Shown: positions 23,338 through 32,184, counted from the first letter of the stretch. The stretch: 62,064 nt of DNA from Verrucomicrobiota bacterium (GCA_017301975.1 JAFLEI010000039.1:1-62064), one strand, 5' to 3'. The notes: generated from the sequence alone by a model not told the origin. Numbers and translations: made by a program.

Positions 23338-24240
23338 TTACGCGTGTTTCCAGGCGAGGATGGATACGGTCAGAATGCCCGGGAGATACATCAGCGTGCA
23401 GAAGAAAAGCTTGCGAGCCGTCGCGCGTTCCGGCTGGCGGTTGAAGCGCAGGGCGAGCACGCAGAGCCAGCCGCTGAGCAGCAGGGCAGGGGGCAGGAAC
23501 CACACGGCATAGGCGGCGCCAGCGTAAACGGGGTAGAACATCAGCAGCACGGTGCTGACGGCGTAGGCGAGGGCGTGCTGCGAGGTGCGGGCGCCATGTT
23601 CATCGTCATTGGCGAGCATGACGAAGCCGCCTTTGCGGTATTCGTCGCGGTACATCCAGTTGATGGCGAGGAAATGCGGGAGCTGCCAGAGGAAGAGCAG
23701 AAGGAAGAGGTAGATGGCACCGGGCTCGATCATGAGCTCCCAGCGGAAATGGGGCGCGGCACCCGCAGGAAGGGGGCCAGCGGCACCTGCCCAGCCGATG
23801 AGCGGGGGCAGAGCGCCAGAGACCGCTCCGACGAGGGTGTTGGTGGCGCTCTGGCGTTTCAGCGGGGTGTAGATGAAGAGATACACCGCGAGCGTGAGAG
23901 CGGTAAGAGCCGCAGCCTCCATGTTGACGGTGATGGTCAGATGGATGAGCGCCCAGGCGCTGAGGAGCCAGCCAATGCCGAAGGCGGCTGAAGGGCTCAC
24001 GCGCCCGGAGGGCAGGGGACGGTCCAATGTGCGCTGCATGCGCGAGTCGGGCTCGATCTCCATGAGCTGGTTGAACACGGCCGCACCGAAGGCAGCGAGG
24101 GTGCTGCCGACGATGGTGTGAAAAAGCAGCCAGAGGTCAAAGCCCTTGGGCGCACGCAGCCAGAATCCCACAAAGGTGGTGACGATGACGAGCGCACTGA
24201 GGCGGAACTTCGTCAGGGTCAGCAGGTCGCGGGTGGTCAT
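23338..24240 (-). CDS. ctaB: Protohaem IX farnesyltransferase (haem O synthase)
   Basis: A 300-residue UbiA-type prenyltransferase with about nine membrane helices. It adds a farnesyl group to haem b to make haem O for haem-copper oxidases. The first Asp-rich/Arg motif reads NQLMEIEPDSRMQRTLDRPL, and the second conserved region is FIYTPLKRQSATNTLVGAVS followed by GALPPLIGW. HFLAINWMYRDEYRKGGFVM is the third diagnostic stretch. The gene starts 6 bases after dnaJ and runs into SCO and DUF420, giving an oxidase assembly block. Confidence 0.92.
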   Translation of the reverse strand: MTTRDLLTLTKFRLSALVIVTTFVGFWLRAPKGFDLWLLFHTIVGSTLAAFGAAVFNQLMEIEPDSRMQRTLDRPLPSGRVSPSAAFGIGWLLSAWALIHLTITVNMEAAALTALTLAVYLFIYTPLKRQSATNTLVGAVSGALPPLIGWAGAAGPLPAGAAPHFRWELMIEPGAIYLFLLLFLWQLPHFLAINWMYRDEYRKGGFVMLANDDEHGARTSQHALAYAVSTVLLMFYPVYAGAAYAVWFLPPALLLSGWLCVLALRFNRQPERATARKLFFCTLMYLPGILTVSILAWKHA

Positions 24241-24246
24241 GAGGGG

Positions 24247-25398
24247 TTAGCGGAAAAACTTTTTCGCCTTCTCAAAGAAGCTTTCCTCCATGGGAGAGGT
24301 TTGTTCGCCGAGAGATTTGGAGAATTCGTCGAGCTTTTCGCGCTGTTCGGCATTGAGCTTGGTGGGCACGGCAATCTGGACGTGGACGTAGAGATCGCCA
24401 AAGCGGTCTTCGCCGAGGATTTTCATGCCTTTGCCACGGAGACGGAAGGTGGTGCCGTTTTGGGTGCCGGCGGGCACTTTGACGGTGGCCTTGGCCTCCA
24501 TGGTGGGGACGGTGAGCTCGCCACCGAGGGCTGCGGTGCCAAATGACAGCGGGATGTCGCAGTGGAGGTCGTTGCCTTCGCGTTCGAAGATCTCGTGCGC
24601 CTTGACCTGGACGACGATGTAGAGATCGCCAGCCGGGCCGTTCTTGATGCCGAGGTCTCCGTTGCCGGTGGAGCGCAGACGGGAGCCGTCCTCGATGCCT
24701 GCGGGCACTTTGACGCGGACTTTGGTGCGTTCTTTGGAGCGCCCGGTGCCGTGACAGTTGCGGCAGGGATCGCTGATCATTTCGCCGCTGCCGCTGCAAT
24801 CCGGGCAGGTCTGCTGGATCTGGAAGAAGCCGCGTGAACTGATGACCTGGCCGACACCGCCGCAGGTGCGGCAGGTTTTCTTGCCGCCGCCGCTGGCTGA
24901 GCCGGAACCGGAGCAGGTCTTGCAGGAGGCGCTGCGTTCGTATTCGATCTCGCGCTCCACGCCATGAGCGGCGTCTTCGAGGGAGATTTCCATGCCGTAG
25001 CGCAGGTCGCTGCCGCGTTGCGGGCCATCGCGACGACGGCCACCGCCACCCCCTCCGCCACCACCGCCGAAGAACTGCTCGAAAATGCCGCCACCACCGC
25101 CACCGCCGAAGACTTCACGGAAAATGTCGAAGGGATCGTGACCACCGGCGGACGGGCCGCCCATGCCACCGGCGAAAGCCGCGTGGCCGTAACGGTCGTA
25201 GGCAGCGCGTTTTTGTTCGTCGCTGAGGACGTCGTAGGCTTCGCCCACTTCCTTGAACTTGGCTTCGGCGGATTTGTCGTCCGGGTTTTTGTCGGGGTGA
25301 TGCTTCACCGCGAGCTTGCGGTAGGCTTTTTTCAGATCCTCGGCCGAGACGTCGCGTGAGACGCCCAGGACTTCGTAATAATCGCGTTTATCGGCCAT
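24247..25398 (-). CDS. dnaJ: Chaperone DnaJ
   Basis: A 383-residue type A J-protein, co-chaperone that stimulates DnaK ATPase. The J domain (1-70) has the HPD triad in LAVKHHPDKNP. A very Gly-rich linker follows (about 75-125, with several Gly runs). The zinc domain (about 160-225) has four repeats: CKTCSGSG, CRTCGGVG, CPDCSGSG, CRNCHGTG. Two C-terminal substrate-binding domains complete it. It follows grpE by 18 bases on the same strand; dnaK is not in the window. No CIRCE element is visible in front of grpE. Confidence 0.96.
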   Translation of the reverse strand: MADKRDYYEVLGVSRDVSAEDLKKAYRKLAVKHHPDKNPDDKSAEAKFKEVGEAYDVLSDEQKRAAYDRYGHAAFAGGMGGPSAGGHDPFDIFREVFGGGGGGGIFEQFFGGGGGGGGGGRRRDGPQRGSDLRYGMEISLEDAAHGVEREIEYERSASCKTCSGSGSASGGGKKTCRTCGGVGQVISSRGFFQIQQTCPDCSGSGEMISDPCRNCHGTGRSKERTKVRVKVPAGIEDGSRLRSTGNGDLGIKNGPAGDLYIVVQVKAHEIFEREGNDLHCDIPLSFGTAALGGELTVPTMEAKATVKVPAGTQNGTTFRLRGKGMKILGEDRFGDLYVHVQIAVPTKLNAEQREKLDEFSKSLGEQTSPMEESFFEKAKKFFR

Positions 25399-25416
25399 AG
25401 CTGTGTGGAAAGGGGG

Positions 25417-25983
25417 TTACGCCTCAGCAGGGGCTGTGGGACCACTTGAAACGATGACGCTGGCGGCACGAAGGAGGCGGTCCTTGAGCTTGTAGCCACG
25501 GCGGGTGACACGGATGATGGTGCCTTCCGGGACGGTAGGACTGGCTTCCTGAGCGACGGCTTCGTGAAGATTGGGGTCAAAGACTTTGCCCTGAGCTTCA
25601 ATTTCCTGAGCACCGCTCTCACGCAAAAAGTCCTGAAGCTGGCGGTTGACCATGCTCATGCCCATGAAGACCATGGACTTTTCAGACTCCTGACGTGCGG
25701 CTTCGAGGCCCATGTCAAAATTATCGAGAATGGGGCAGAGAGCGCGCAGGAGATCGCCATTGGCGTAGGCGCGGGTTTCCTGGGCCTCACGCGCGGAGCG
25801 TTTGCGGAAGTTATCCAGCTCGGCCTGGCTGCGGTAGGCCATGTCTTTCCAGCGTTCGACTTCCTGGGTCAGTGCCGTGATGGGATCAAGCGGCGCTGCC
25901 TCCTCTGCTGGAGCGGCAGCTTCAGGGCTGGGGATTTCATCAACAGGGGCTTGCTGGGTCGTATCGGGACTCGGCTCGGTCAT
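25417..25983 (-). CDS. grpE: Nucleotide exchange factor GrpE
   Basis: A 188-residue DnaK nucleotide exchange factor. An acidic, Ala/Pro-rich disordered start (1-40) is followed by the long dimer coiled coil (about 40-95, with DMAYRSQAELDNFRKRSARE), then the four-helix part and the C-terminal beta domain with GEVFDPNLHEAV-type sequence (GKVFDPNLHEAVAQE) and IIRVTRRGYKLKDRLLRAA. These are the standard GrpE signatures. The gene begins 30 bases after the SpoIIE-type phosphatase, so it is probably also read from promoters further upstream. Confidence 0.95.
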   Translation of the reverse strand: MTEPSPDTTQQAPVDEIPSPEAAAPAEEAAPLDPITALTQEVERWKDMAYRSQAELDNFRKRSAREAQETRAYANGDLLRALCPILDNFDMGLEAARQESEKSMVFMGMSMVNRQLQDFLRESGAQEIEAQGKVFDPNLHEAVAQEASPTVPEGTIIRVTRRGYKLKDRLLRAASVIVSSGPTAPAEA

Positions 25984-26013
25984 AGGTTTTTGCGGTGTTT
26001 TGGGGGGCCGCGA

Positions 26014-27462
26014 CTATGCCGTCTTCTGGATAGCAATCAAGGTGATGTCGTCATGGGAACGCCGGCCCTTTAAAAAGTGCTCCAAATCCAGGATAATGCC
26101 GCCAATGACCGCTTTGGGTCCGTTTGGGGCGTGTTTGGCGAGTTCCTCCTCCACGCGTTCCTCGCCAAATTCGATGCCTTTGGGGTCCATGGCCTCGTTG
26201 ACGCCGTCGGTATAGAGCAGGAGGCAGTCGCCGGTCTGCATCTCAAAGCTTTGATCCTTGGTGACACGTTCAAACACCGCGCCTTTGTCGATGCCGACGC
26301 CGAGTCCGGGCGGGTGAATCGACTCGACTTTGCCGGTGGCTTTGCGCCAGAGGAGGGCGGCGTTGTGGCCGGCACGGGAAAGCGTGAGTTTTGAGCCGTC
26401 CTCCTCCACCACGAGGTAGGACATGGTGATGAACATGTCCTCGCGGATGTCCGGCGCGATCTGGCGGTTCACGGCGGCGAGGACGACGCTGGGGGAGTCG
26501 GAGGCCTGTGATTTGGCCCGCATGAGGGTGCGGCACATCACGGTGATCATGGCGGCGCCGAGCCCCTTGCCTGAAACGTCGGCGATGACAGCGCCAAAGC
26601 GACCGTCTGGCAGGCTCAAAAAGTCGAAGTAGTCGCCGCTGAGCGTGCGAGCGGGGATGTTTTTCCCGGCGATGATGAAGCCCGGGACCTGCGGGTCGCG
26701 ATCTGGGAGGAGAACTTTTTGGATCTGGCTGGCGTTTTGCAGCTCCTGCTGATCCATGCGGTTCTTGGCGGCTTCCTGATGGGACATGGCATTGGCCAGG
26801 GCAAAGGCGGACTGCTCAATGAGCGAATTGAAGACCTCGAAGTCATTGGCGTTGTAGCTGCGGCCATCCTTGGGAGAGGTGACGGCGAGAACGCCGAGTC
26901 TGCGCACGCCAAAGCTCAGAGGGCCGATCATGGCGGTGACGTGCTGCTGGGAGGGAACGAGGTGCTCGCCCAGGCGGTTGTCTGTGCCGAGATCCGGCAG
27001 CAATTCCGTTTTTTGCTGCATGAACACACTGCCGAGCAGGCCTGACTGCACGGTTTCAGCATGCATGCGGAGGGTGCTCAGGAGCGTGGCGGAATTTTCC
27101 TTCATCTGCTGGCGCACGCGCTCGGGCAGGCTGATGAGCGGGGCACAGAAGTCGGAATAATGCCGTGGCACGAGCTGCTGGGAGGCCTCGTCATAGAGGT
27201 AGAGCGCGCCGCCGGTGCTTTGGGTGACGCGGATGGCTCCCTCAACGATCAGGCGGTACATGGAAGCCTGCTGGTCATCACGCCAGATGGCCTCCCCGAG
27301 GTCGTGAAGGTAGTGAAACATGCGCCGTTCCTCGGCGACGATGGCCTCCTCCTCGGCGCGTAGGGCCGCGATGGCATGCTTTTGCTGACGTGCAATTTTT
27401 GCCAGCATGACCAGTCCCGCCGTCATCAGCAGTACGATCAGGACAAGGAGAGCGATGATCAT
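26014..27462 (-). CDS. Membrane-anchored GAF-SpoIIE (PP2C) phosphatase
   Basis: A 482-residue protein: one membrane helix at 1-20, a short coiled coil, a GAF-like sensor domain (about 60-225), a linker with QQELQNASQIQKVLLPDRDP (the usual coiled-coil entry to SpoIIE domains), then the PP2C phosphatase domain (about 265-480). Metal-binding aspartates sit in LSGDYFDFLSLPDGRFGAVI, IADVSGKGLGAAM and CLLLYTDGVNEAMDPKGIEF. Such enzymes dephosphorylate STAS anti-anti-sigma proteins in partner-switching circuits. The STAS gene lies directly upstream (36 bases), which makes it the likely substrate. Confidence 0.88.
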   Translation of the reverse strand: MIIALLVLIVLLMTAGLVMLAKIARQQKHAIAALRAEEEAIVAEERRMFHYLHDLGEAIWRDDQQASMYRLIVEGAIRVTQSTGGALYLYDEASQQLVPRHYSDFCAPLISLPERVRQQMKENSATLLSTLRMHAETVQSGLLGSVFMQQKTELLPDLGTDNRLGEHLVPSQQHVTAMIGPLSFGVRRLGVLAVTSPKDGRSYNANDFEVFNSLIEQSAFALANAMSHQEAAKNRMDQQELQNASQIQKVLLPDRDPQVPGFIIAGKNIPARTLSGDYFDFLSLPDGRFGAVIADVSGKGLGAAMITVMCRTLMRAKSQASDSPSVVLAAVNRQIAPDIREDMFITMSYLVVEEDGSKLTLSRAGHNAALLWRKATGKVESIHPPGLGVGIDKGAVFERVTKDQSFEMQTGDCLLLYTDGVNEAMDPKGIEFGEERVEEELAKHAPNGPKAVIGGIILDLEHFLKGRRSHDDITLIAIQKTA

Positions 27463-27498
27463 GGGTATGGGAGGCGGCCCGGCTCATCCGGGTGACGC

Positions 27499-28035
27499 CT
27501 AGGCAGGAACAGCAGATGTGCCAGCCTCCAGCTCTTTTTCCAAAAATTCGATCACATCATGAAAACGGCTTTCATTGGCGTCGCTGACATCGGCCAGAGC
27601 CTGATGGGCGGAGAGCACGTGCTGGGTCTGCACCTCCTTGCATTCAGCGGTGGATTCGCCGCAGTGCTGGAGAGCGTCGCAGACTTCCTTGCGTTCGGCC
27701 TCCCAGAGCTTGCCGTCACGGTCCAGCTCCAGAATGTGGTCAAGGCCCAGGCTGGTGAGCAACTGGAGATTGCGCTGGTTGGCGTTGACGACGCTCAAGG
27801 AGCCGCCACCGGACTCACGAAGGTTGAGGGCGGCACCTGTGAGCATGCCGAGGAAGGTGGAATCCATCATGGGGCAGCGCTCAAGATCGACGACGAGATT
27901 GCGCATGCCCTGGGAAACCACGCGCTGGAGGGCCTTCTTTGCCTGGAGACTGTTTTGAAAGGTGCCTCGTCCATCCACCCTCATCCAGAAAACGCGGCCG
28001 ATGGTGCCAACAAGAATATGAGTCGGAGGAGTCAT
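27499..28035 (-). CDS. STAS-domain protein (anti-sigma factor antagonist-like)
   Basis: A 178-residue protein from the ATG at 28035. The STAS fold is at about 1-110: RVDGRGTFQNSLQAKKALQR, VVDLERCPMMDSTFLGMLTG with the phosphorylatable serine of DST, and LQLLTSLGLDHILEL. A C-terminal helical extension of about 60 residues (ALQHCGESTAECKEVQTQHV and beyond) is longer than in simple SpoIIAA proteins. With the SpoIIE-type phosphatase next door it would form a switch controlled by phosphorylation; the matching kinase (RsbW-like) and sigma factor are not in the window. Confidence 0.8.
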   Translation of the reverse strand: MTPPTHILVGTIGRVFWMRVDGRGTFQNSLQAKKALQRVVSQGMRNLVVDLERCPMMDSTFLGMLTGAALNLRESGGGSLSVVNANQRNLQLLTSLGLDHILELDRDGKLWEAERKEVCDALQHCGESTAECKEVQTQHVLSAHQALADVSDANESRFHDVIEFLEKELEAGTSAVPA

Positions 28036-28046
28036 GCGTTGAGGAG

Positions 28047-28541
28047 TTAATTCCAGAGCGCGGATTGCTGGCTTACCAGCTCTTCCTTGCCGCGCAAAAT
28101 ACTGATGCGCCATGCGATTACCCGGCCATTTTTTTGGTACTCTGGGCCGACGACCTGGAATTTGGAAATGTTGCTGCGGTGGATCTCATCGACCACCTGT
28201 GTCTGAACATGCTTGGTGAGGCCCGACTTGCCCTGCATGTATTCAAATTTGACGGTTACCGGACCGGTGCGGTCATTGGTTTTCCAGAAGAAGGCATAGT
28301 AATGGCCGAAACGATCCACGATCTCCTTCTTGCTCACAGCTCCGTAAATGAAGTGCTGGCGTTCAAACAGGATCGTCTGATTCGTCGTCTGCGGCGTAAA
28401 GAACGGCATCAGGTGGTAGTACTTCACCTTGGAGATTTTTCCTCCCGGTCCTGTCGTCGTGCTTGAACAGGCAGAAAGCGCAAAGGCCAGGATGGCAAGA
28501 CATCCGAGGCGGAGGCAGTAGGTGCGTTTCTCTGTCGTCAT
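28047..28541 (-). CDS. Small lipoprotein upstream of the STAS gene
   Basis: A 164-residue protein starting at the ATG at 28541. The signal ends in a lipobox (LAFALSAC, cysteine near 24) followed by a Ser/Thr linker. The mature part is beta-rich with many aromatic residues (HYYAFFWKTNDRTGPVTVKF, FEYMQGKSGL). I do not recognise a family. It sits 11 bases before the STAS gene, so it may be the envelope part of the same signalling unit, but this is only positional. Confidence 0.55.
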   Translation of the reverse strand: MTTEKRTYCLRLGCLAILAFALSACSSTTTGPGGKISKVKYYHLMPFFTPQTTNQTILFERQHFIYGAVSKKEIVDRFGHYYAFFWKTNDRTGPVTVKFEYMQGKSGLTKHVQTQVVDEIHRSNISKFQVVGPEYQKNGRVIAWRISILRGKEELVSQQSALWN

Positions 28542-28616
28542 GAAGGGGGGGGAATATTGAATCGGGACGCTTGATGTCAACGTTCCCTTCGATTCTTCGA
28601 ATCGACAAAGGATAAT

Positions 28617-30950
28617 TTACAAAAGTGAGACGGGGTCAACATCCCACGTCACAATGACGTCAGCCGGGAGGGTGGTGGCCTGAAGAACCTGGTGGATGTG
28701 GCGGCAGAGAGGGCGAATTTTGGCGGCACGGAGGAGGAGCTGGTAACGAAACTGCCCGTGCGCCTTGGCCATGGCGCAGGGGGCGGGCTCGCCCATGAGG
28801 ACGTCCTCGGGAAGGCCCTCCAAAAGGCGCCGGTGCAGGGTTTGCAGGGCAAATTCGGCCATGGTCTGGTGTTTTCCGCGGCTCGCGAGTATGACCACGT
28901 GGGTGTACGGCGGGTAATGAAACGCCCGGCGCTGCTCCAGTTCCTGCTGGGCGAAGCCCTCGAAGTCATTGTGGCGTGAAAATTGCACCGCCGGACTGTG
29001 CGGAGCGTGGGTTTGCACGACGACCTCCCCTTTGACCTCGCCACGCCCGGCGCGGCCAGCCACCTGGACGAGGAGCTGCAGCGTGCGCTCCGCAGCGCGA
29101 AAATCCGGCAGATTGAGTGCCAGATCGGCATTTAGTACGCCCACCAGCGTGACATTGGGGAAATCGAGCCCCTTGGCGATCATCTGGGTGCCTATGATGA
29201 GGTCGAGTTTTTGGGCGCGGAAATCCCGCAGGAGATCGCGGAGCTGGTTTTTGCGCTGAATGGTGTCGGTGTCCACCCTTGCGATGCGAGCGTGAGGGAA
29301 GACCTCGCGCACCACGGTTTCGACGCGTTCGGTGCCGAAGCCGGCGAATTTCATCCCGGGTTCCTGGCAGGACGGGCACTTGGATGGCGGCAGCCGCCGC
29401 GACCCGCAGACGTGGCAGACGAGGCGGTTTTCATGCTTGTGCAGCGTCATGGGGATGCTGCAATCCTGGCACTGCACCGTTTCACCGCAGGCGAGGCAAG
29501 CGAGAGAGGTATTGAAGCCGCGGCGATTCAGAAACAAGATGGTCTGCTCCTTTTTCTCCAGGCGCGCGGTGATCGCAGCGCGCAGCTTTTCGGAGAGGAT
29601 GCCGGCGTTTGCCACGGAGGTGCCCGTGCCTTTGCGCCGTTCCATGCGCATGTCCACGATGCGAATGAGCGGGAGGGTGCGTCCGTCGGTGCGTTGCAGC
29701 ATTTTCAGGAGCTCGTACTTGCCGCTGGCGGCGTTTTCGAAGGATTCGAGGCTGGGTGTGGCGCTGCCGAGGAGGACGACGCATTTTTCAATGCTCCCAC
29801 GCACGACGGCCACATCCCGCGCATGATAGCGTGGTGTTTCGTCCTGCTTGAAGGAGGGCTCGTGCTCTTCGTCGACGATGATGATGCCCAGCCGCTCGAG
29901 AGGCGCGAAAATGGCGCTGCGGGCGCCGATCACGATGTCGGCGCGGTCTTCGTGAATTTTGTACCACTCATCGTGGCGTTCGCCGTCGCTTAAATGACTG
30001 TGGAGGACGGCGATGCGCTCGCTGCGGTCGGAGAAACGTGCCTTGAAGCGTTCGATGGTCTGAGGCGTCAGGGCGATTTCAGGCACCAGGACAAGTGCTG
30101 TGCCGCCGCGCTCCAGCACACGGGCGATGGCCTGAAGATAGACCTCGGTTTTGCCGCTGCCGGTGATGCCATGCAGGAGGATGGGTTTGGACTGCTCTCC
30201 GGCATCGATCGCGGCTGCGACCCGGGTATAGACGGCCTGCTGTTCGTCGGTGAAGGTGAGCGCCTGACTGGGCAGGAAGGCTTCGTCGTGGAACGGATCG
30301 CGTTCGACACGAACTTCGCTGCGGGTGATCCAGCCTGCTTTAATCAGTGAGGGGAGAATGGAGGCGGCGCGGGGCACGTCCTTGCGGATCTGGCTCAGCG
30401 TCGCTTCGCCTTTGCAACTGCGCAGTATGTCGAGCACGCGCGCCTGCATGGGCGCTTTGTGGCGGAGTTTTTCAAATTCGTCCGGGGGAGGTTCGCGCAG
30501 CAGTTTGAGATGGCTGTCCATCACGAAGCTGCCGGGTTTGTCACGCACAGCCTGCGGCAGCATGGTGCGCAGCACGGTGTGCACAGAGACGAGGTAATAT
30601 TCGGCGATCCAGCGTGCGAGTTTGAGCAGGCCGGGGGTGAACATGGGGCGCTTGGCCACGATGGAAGCGATCTCCTTGAGCCGGCCGCGATGCGGAGAAT
30701 CATCCAGAAGTTCGAGGACCACCGCATTCATGCGGCGGTTTTGGAGGGGAACCATGACGCGCGAACCCACGACGATTTCATCTGCCAATCCTTCTGGAAT
30801 GGCGTAGTCCAGCTGCATCGCCGCTGATTCTTCGAGCTGCACACGGGCGATCCCCGTGAACGTCTGCGGCGCCACCACCTCAGCCGCAGGCATGCCAAAC
30901 AGATCGCTCTGTTTTGGCCTGGGGGCGGTGTTGGGGCTGGAGTGGGGCAT
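28617..30950 (-). CDS. priA: Primosomal helicase PriA
   Basis: About 777 residues from the ATG at 30950. PriA restarts collapsed replication forks by loading the replicative helicase. Order of features: N-terminal 3'-DNA-end-binding domain (about 25-110, LEESAAMQLDYAIPEGLADE), winged helix, Walker A in LLHGITGSGKTEVYLQ near 260, Walker B/DEEH in IIVDEEHEPSFKQDETPRYH near 360, two zinc-binding clusters of cysteines near 490-530 (CLACGETVQCQDC and CHVCGSRRLPPSKCPSC), and helicase motifs IGTQMIAKGLDFPNVTLVGV and VAGRAGR. Complete and normal. First gene of the long minus-strand run. Confidence 0.95.
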   Translation of the reverse strand: MPHSSPNTAPRPKQSDLFGMPAAEVVAPQTFTGIARVQLEESAAMQLDYAIPEGLADEIVVGSRVMVPLQNRRMNAVVLELLDDSPHRGRLKEIASIVAKRPMFTPGLLKLARWIAEYYLVSVHTVLRTMLPQAVRDKPGSFVMDSHLKLLREPPPDEFEKLRHKAPMQARVLDILRSCKGEATLSQIRKDVPRAASILPSLIKAGWITRSEVRVERDPFHDEAFLPSQALTFTDEQQAVYTRVAAAIDAGEQSKPILLHGITGSGKTEVYLQAIARVLERGGTALVLVPEIALTPQTIERFKARFSDRSERIAVLHSHLSDGERHDEWYKIHEDRADIVIGARSAIFAPLERLGIIIVDEEHEPSFKQDETPRYHARDVAVVRGSIEKCVVLLGSATPSLESFENAASGKYELLKMLQRTDGRTLPLIRIVDMRMERRKGTGTSVANAGILSEKLRAAITARLEKKEQTILFLNRRGFNTSLACLACGETVQCQDCSIPMTLHKHENRLVCHVCGSRRLPPSKCPSCQEPGMKFAGFGTERVETVVREVFPHARIARVDTDTIQRKNQLRDLLRDFRAQKLDLIIGTQMIAKGLDFPNVTLVGVLNADLALNLPDFRAAERTLQLLVQVAGRAGRGEVKGEVVVQTHAPHSPAVQFSRHNDFEGFAQQELEQRRAFHYPPYTHVVILASRGKHQTMAEFALQTLHRRLLEGLPEDVLMGEPAPCAMAKAHGQFRYQLLLRAAKIRPLCRHIHQVLQATTLPADVIVTWDVDPVSLL

Positions 30951-30999
30951 GCGGCTGCATCCTAGCCGTCGTGAATCGCAGGCCAAAACGATTCTTCTT

Positions 31000-31028
31000 T
31001 TGAGAAACAATTCACCCCGTGCGATAGT
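31000..31028 (+). promoter_or_regulatory. Possible sigma-70 promoter for cdaA-glmM
   Basis: TTGAGA (31000-31005) and GATAGT (31023-31028) are separated by 17 bases and lie 30 bases before the cdaA ATG in the divergent gap with priA. Five and four of six positions match the consensus. Weak but well placed. Confidence 0.35.
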
Positions 31029-31057
31029 TCCACGCAGAGCAGCACGGAGCGAACGGC

Positions 31058-31864
31058 ATGTGGAACTTTTTGACAGAGCACTGGCGCGACGGCGTGGAGA
31101 TTTTAATCCTCGCCGCGCTGGCGTATCATGGATATTTGTTTTTTCGGGCCACCCGCGGTGCCCGCATTTTGACGGGGCTGCTGGTGCTGCTGCTGAGCCT
31201 TGCCCTGCTTTCGCTGCTGCTGGAGCTCTCAGTCATCAGCAGTCTGCTGCAGCGCTTTTCGGTGTTCCTCGCGATTGCACTGGTCATCATCTTCCAACCG
31301 GAGCTGCGCCGAGTGCTGGCGGAGCTGGGAAGCAGCCGTATTTTTTCCTTCAACCGGCCCGATCCCGAAGTGCTGGATGTGCTGATGGAGGCAATGCAGC
31401 AGCTTTCATCGCGCCGCTGCGGGGCGCTGTTTGCCCTGAAACGTGGCATTGATCTCAATCCCTATGCAGAATCGGGCGTGGAGCTGGACGCGGTTATCTC
31501 CAATGAACTGGTGACCACGATTTTCCAGCCCAAGACATCATTGCATGATGGGGGGGCGATCATCGACCAAGGGCGCATCTCTGCAGCGGGCTGTGTTTTT
31601 CCCGTGAGCCAGCGTGAGATTCAGGATCGCGCCATCGGCCTGCGTCACCGCGCCGGGATGGGCATCTCGGAGGAGACGGACGCGATCGCGCTTGTGGTTT
31701 CCGAGGAGACCGGGGCGCTCTCGCTGTGTTTTCAGGGGAAGCTGGAGCACGATCTGGAGCCGAAAAAACTGCGCCAGCGCATCAATGAAATCCTGACCGA
31801 CGGCGCTGCCGCCGGATCAGAATCTGCAAAGGAGGTCGGTCATGAACTGGGGACACCGGCTTAA
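31058..31864 (+). CDS. cdaA: Diadenylate cyclase, CdaA type
   Basis: A 268-residue membrane enzyme that makes the second messenger c-di-AMP from two ATP. Three hydrophobic helices lie at about 10-90 (LILAALAYHGYLFF, LTGLLVLLLSLALLSLLLEL, RFSVFLAIALVIIF), then PELRRVLAELGS leads into the DAC domain. The active-site motifs DGA (LHDGGAII, near 162) and RHR (GLRHRAGMGISEETDAIALV, near 196) are intact. The arrangement cdaA-(cdaR)-glmM is the classical operon that links c-di-AMP to cell-wall precursor supply. It overlaps the next gene by 23 bases. Confidence 0.95.
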   Translation: MWNFLTEHWRDGVEILILAALAYHGYLFFRATRGARILTGLLVLLLSLALLSLLLELSVISSLLQRFSVFLAIALVIIFQPELRRVLAELGSSRIFSFNRPDPEVLDVLMEAMQQLSSRRCGALFALKRGIDLNPYAESGVELDAVISNELVTTIFQPKTSLHDGGAIIDQGRISAAGCVFPVSQREIQDRAIGLRHRAGMGISEETDAIALVVSEETGALSLCFQGKLEHDLEPKKLRQRINEILTDGAAAGSESAKEVGHELGTPA

Positions 31865-32150
31865 AGAGCTCATCACACGCAACTGGCGGGAGAAAATCAT
31901 CTCCCTGGTGCTGGCCTTTTTGTTCTGGTTCATGATCAAGGCGCAGGACGCCCGCAACATGCCGTCTTACTCGATGCCGCCGCCGAGACTTCCGACGCCG
32001 ACTTCGCCTGCGCCCTCACAGCTTACTCCGGTGATCCCCCCGCCCGTCCAACTTCCCTCGGAACTGGAGCCCATGCTTTCTCCGCCCAATGCAGGAACTT
32101 CGCCTGTGCTCTCCTCCGGAGAGGCGATCAAGGGTGCCGCAGGGCTTTGA
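31842..32150 (+). CDS. CdaR-like membrane protein lacking YbbR domains
   Basis: A 102-residue protein in the position normally held by cdaR (ybbR). Its start, RNWREKIISLVLAFLFWFMI, is the typical CdaR N-terminal anchor: a short basic helix and one membrane span ending in FWF. In the family this is followed by three or four YbbR beta domains outside the membrane. Here only a Pro/Ser-rich tail of about 65 residues follows (for example PPPRLPTPTSPAPSQL), then stop. It overlaps cdaA by 23 bases and glmM follows after 34. It could still bind and regulate CdaA through the membrane helix; a truncation is also possible. Confidence 0.7.
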   Translation: MNWGHRLKELITRNWREKIISLVLAFLFWFMIKAQDARNMPSYSMPPPRLPTPTSPAPSQLTPVIPPPVQLPSELEPMLSPPNAGTSPVLSSGEAIKGAAGL

Positions 32151-32184
32151 CACTCAGGAAGTCCTGCGCTAGAAGCGCCGTCCT

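Noticed and set aside
24960..25170. GCC/CCA-rich near-repeats suggestive of a microsatellite
   Set aside because: They encode the Gly-rich linker of DnaJ on the minus strand, which is normal for the family.
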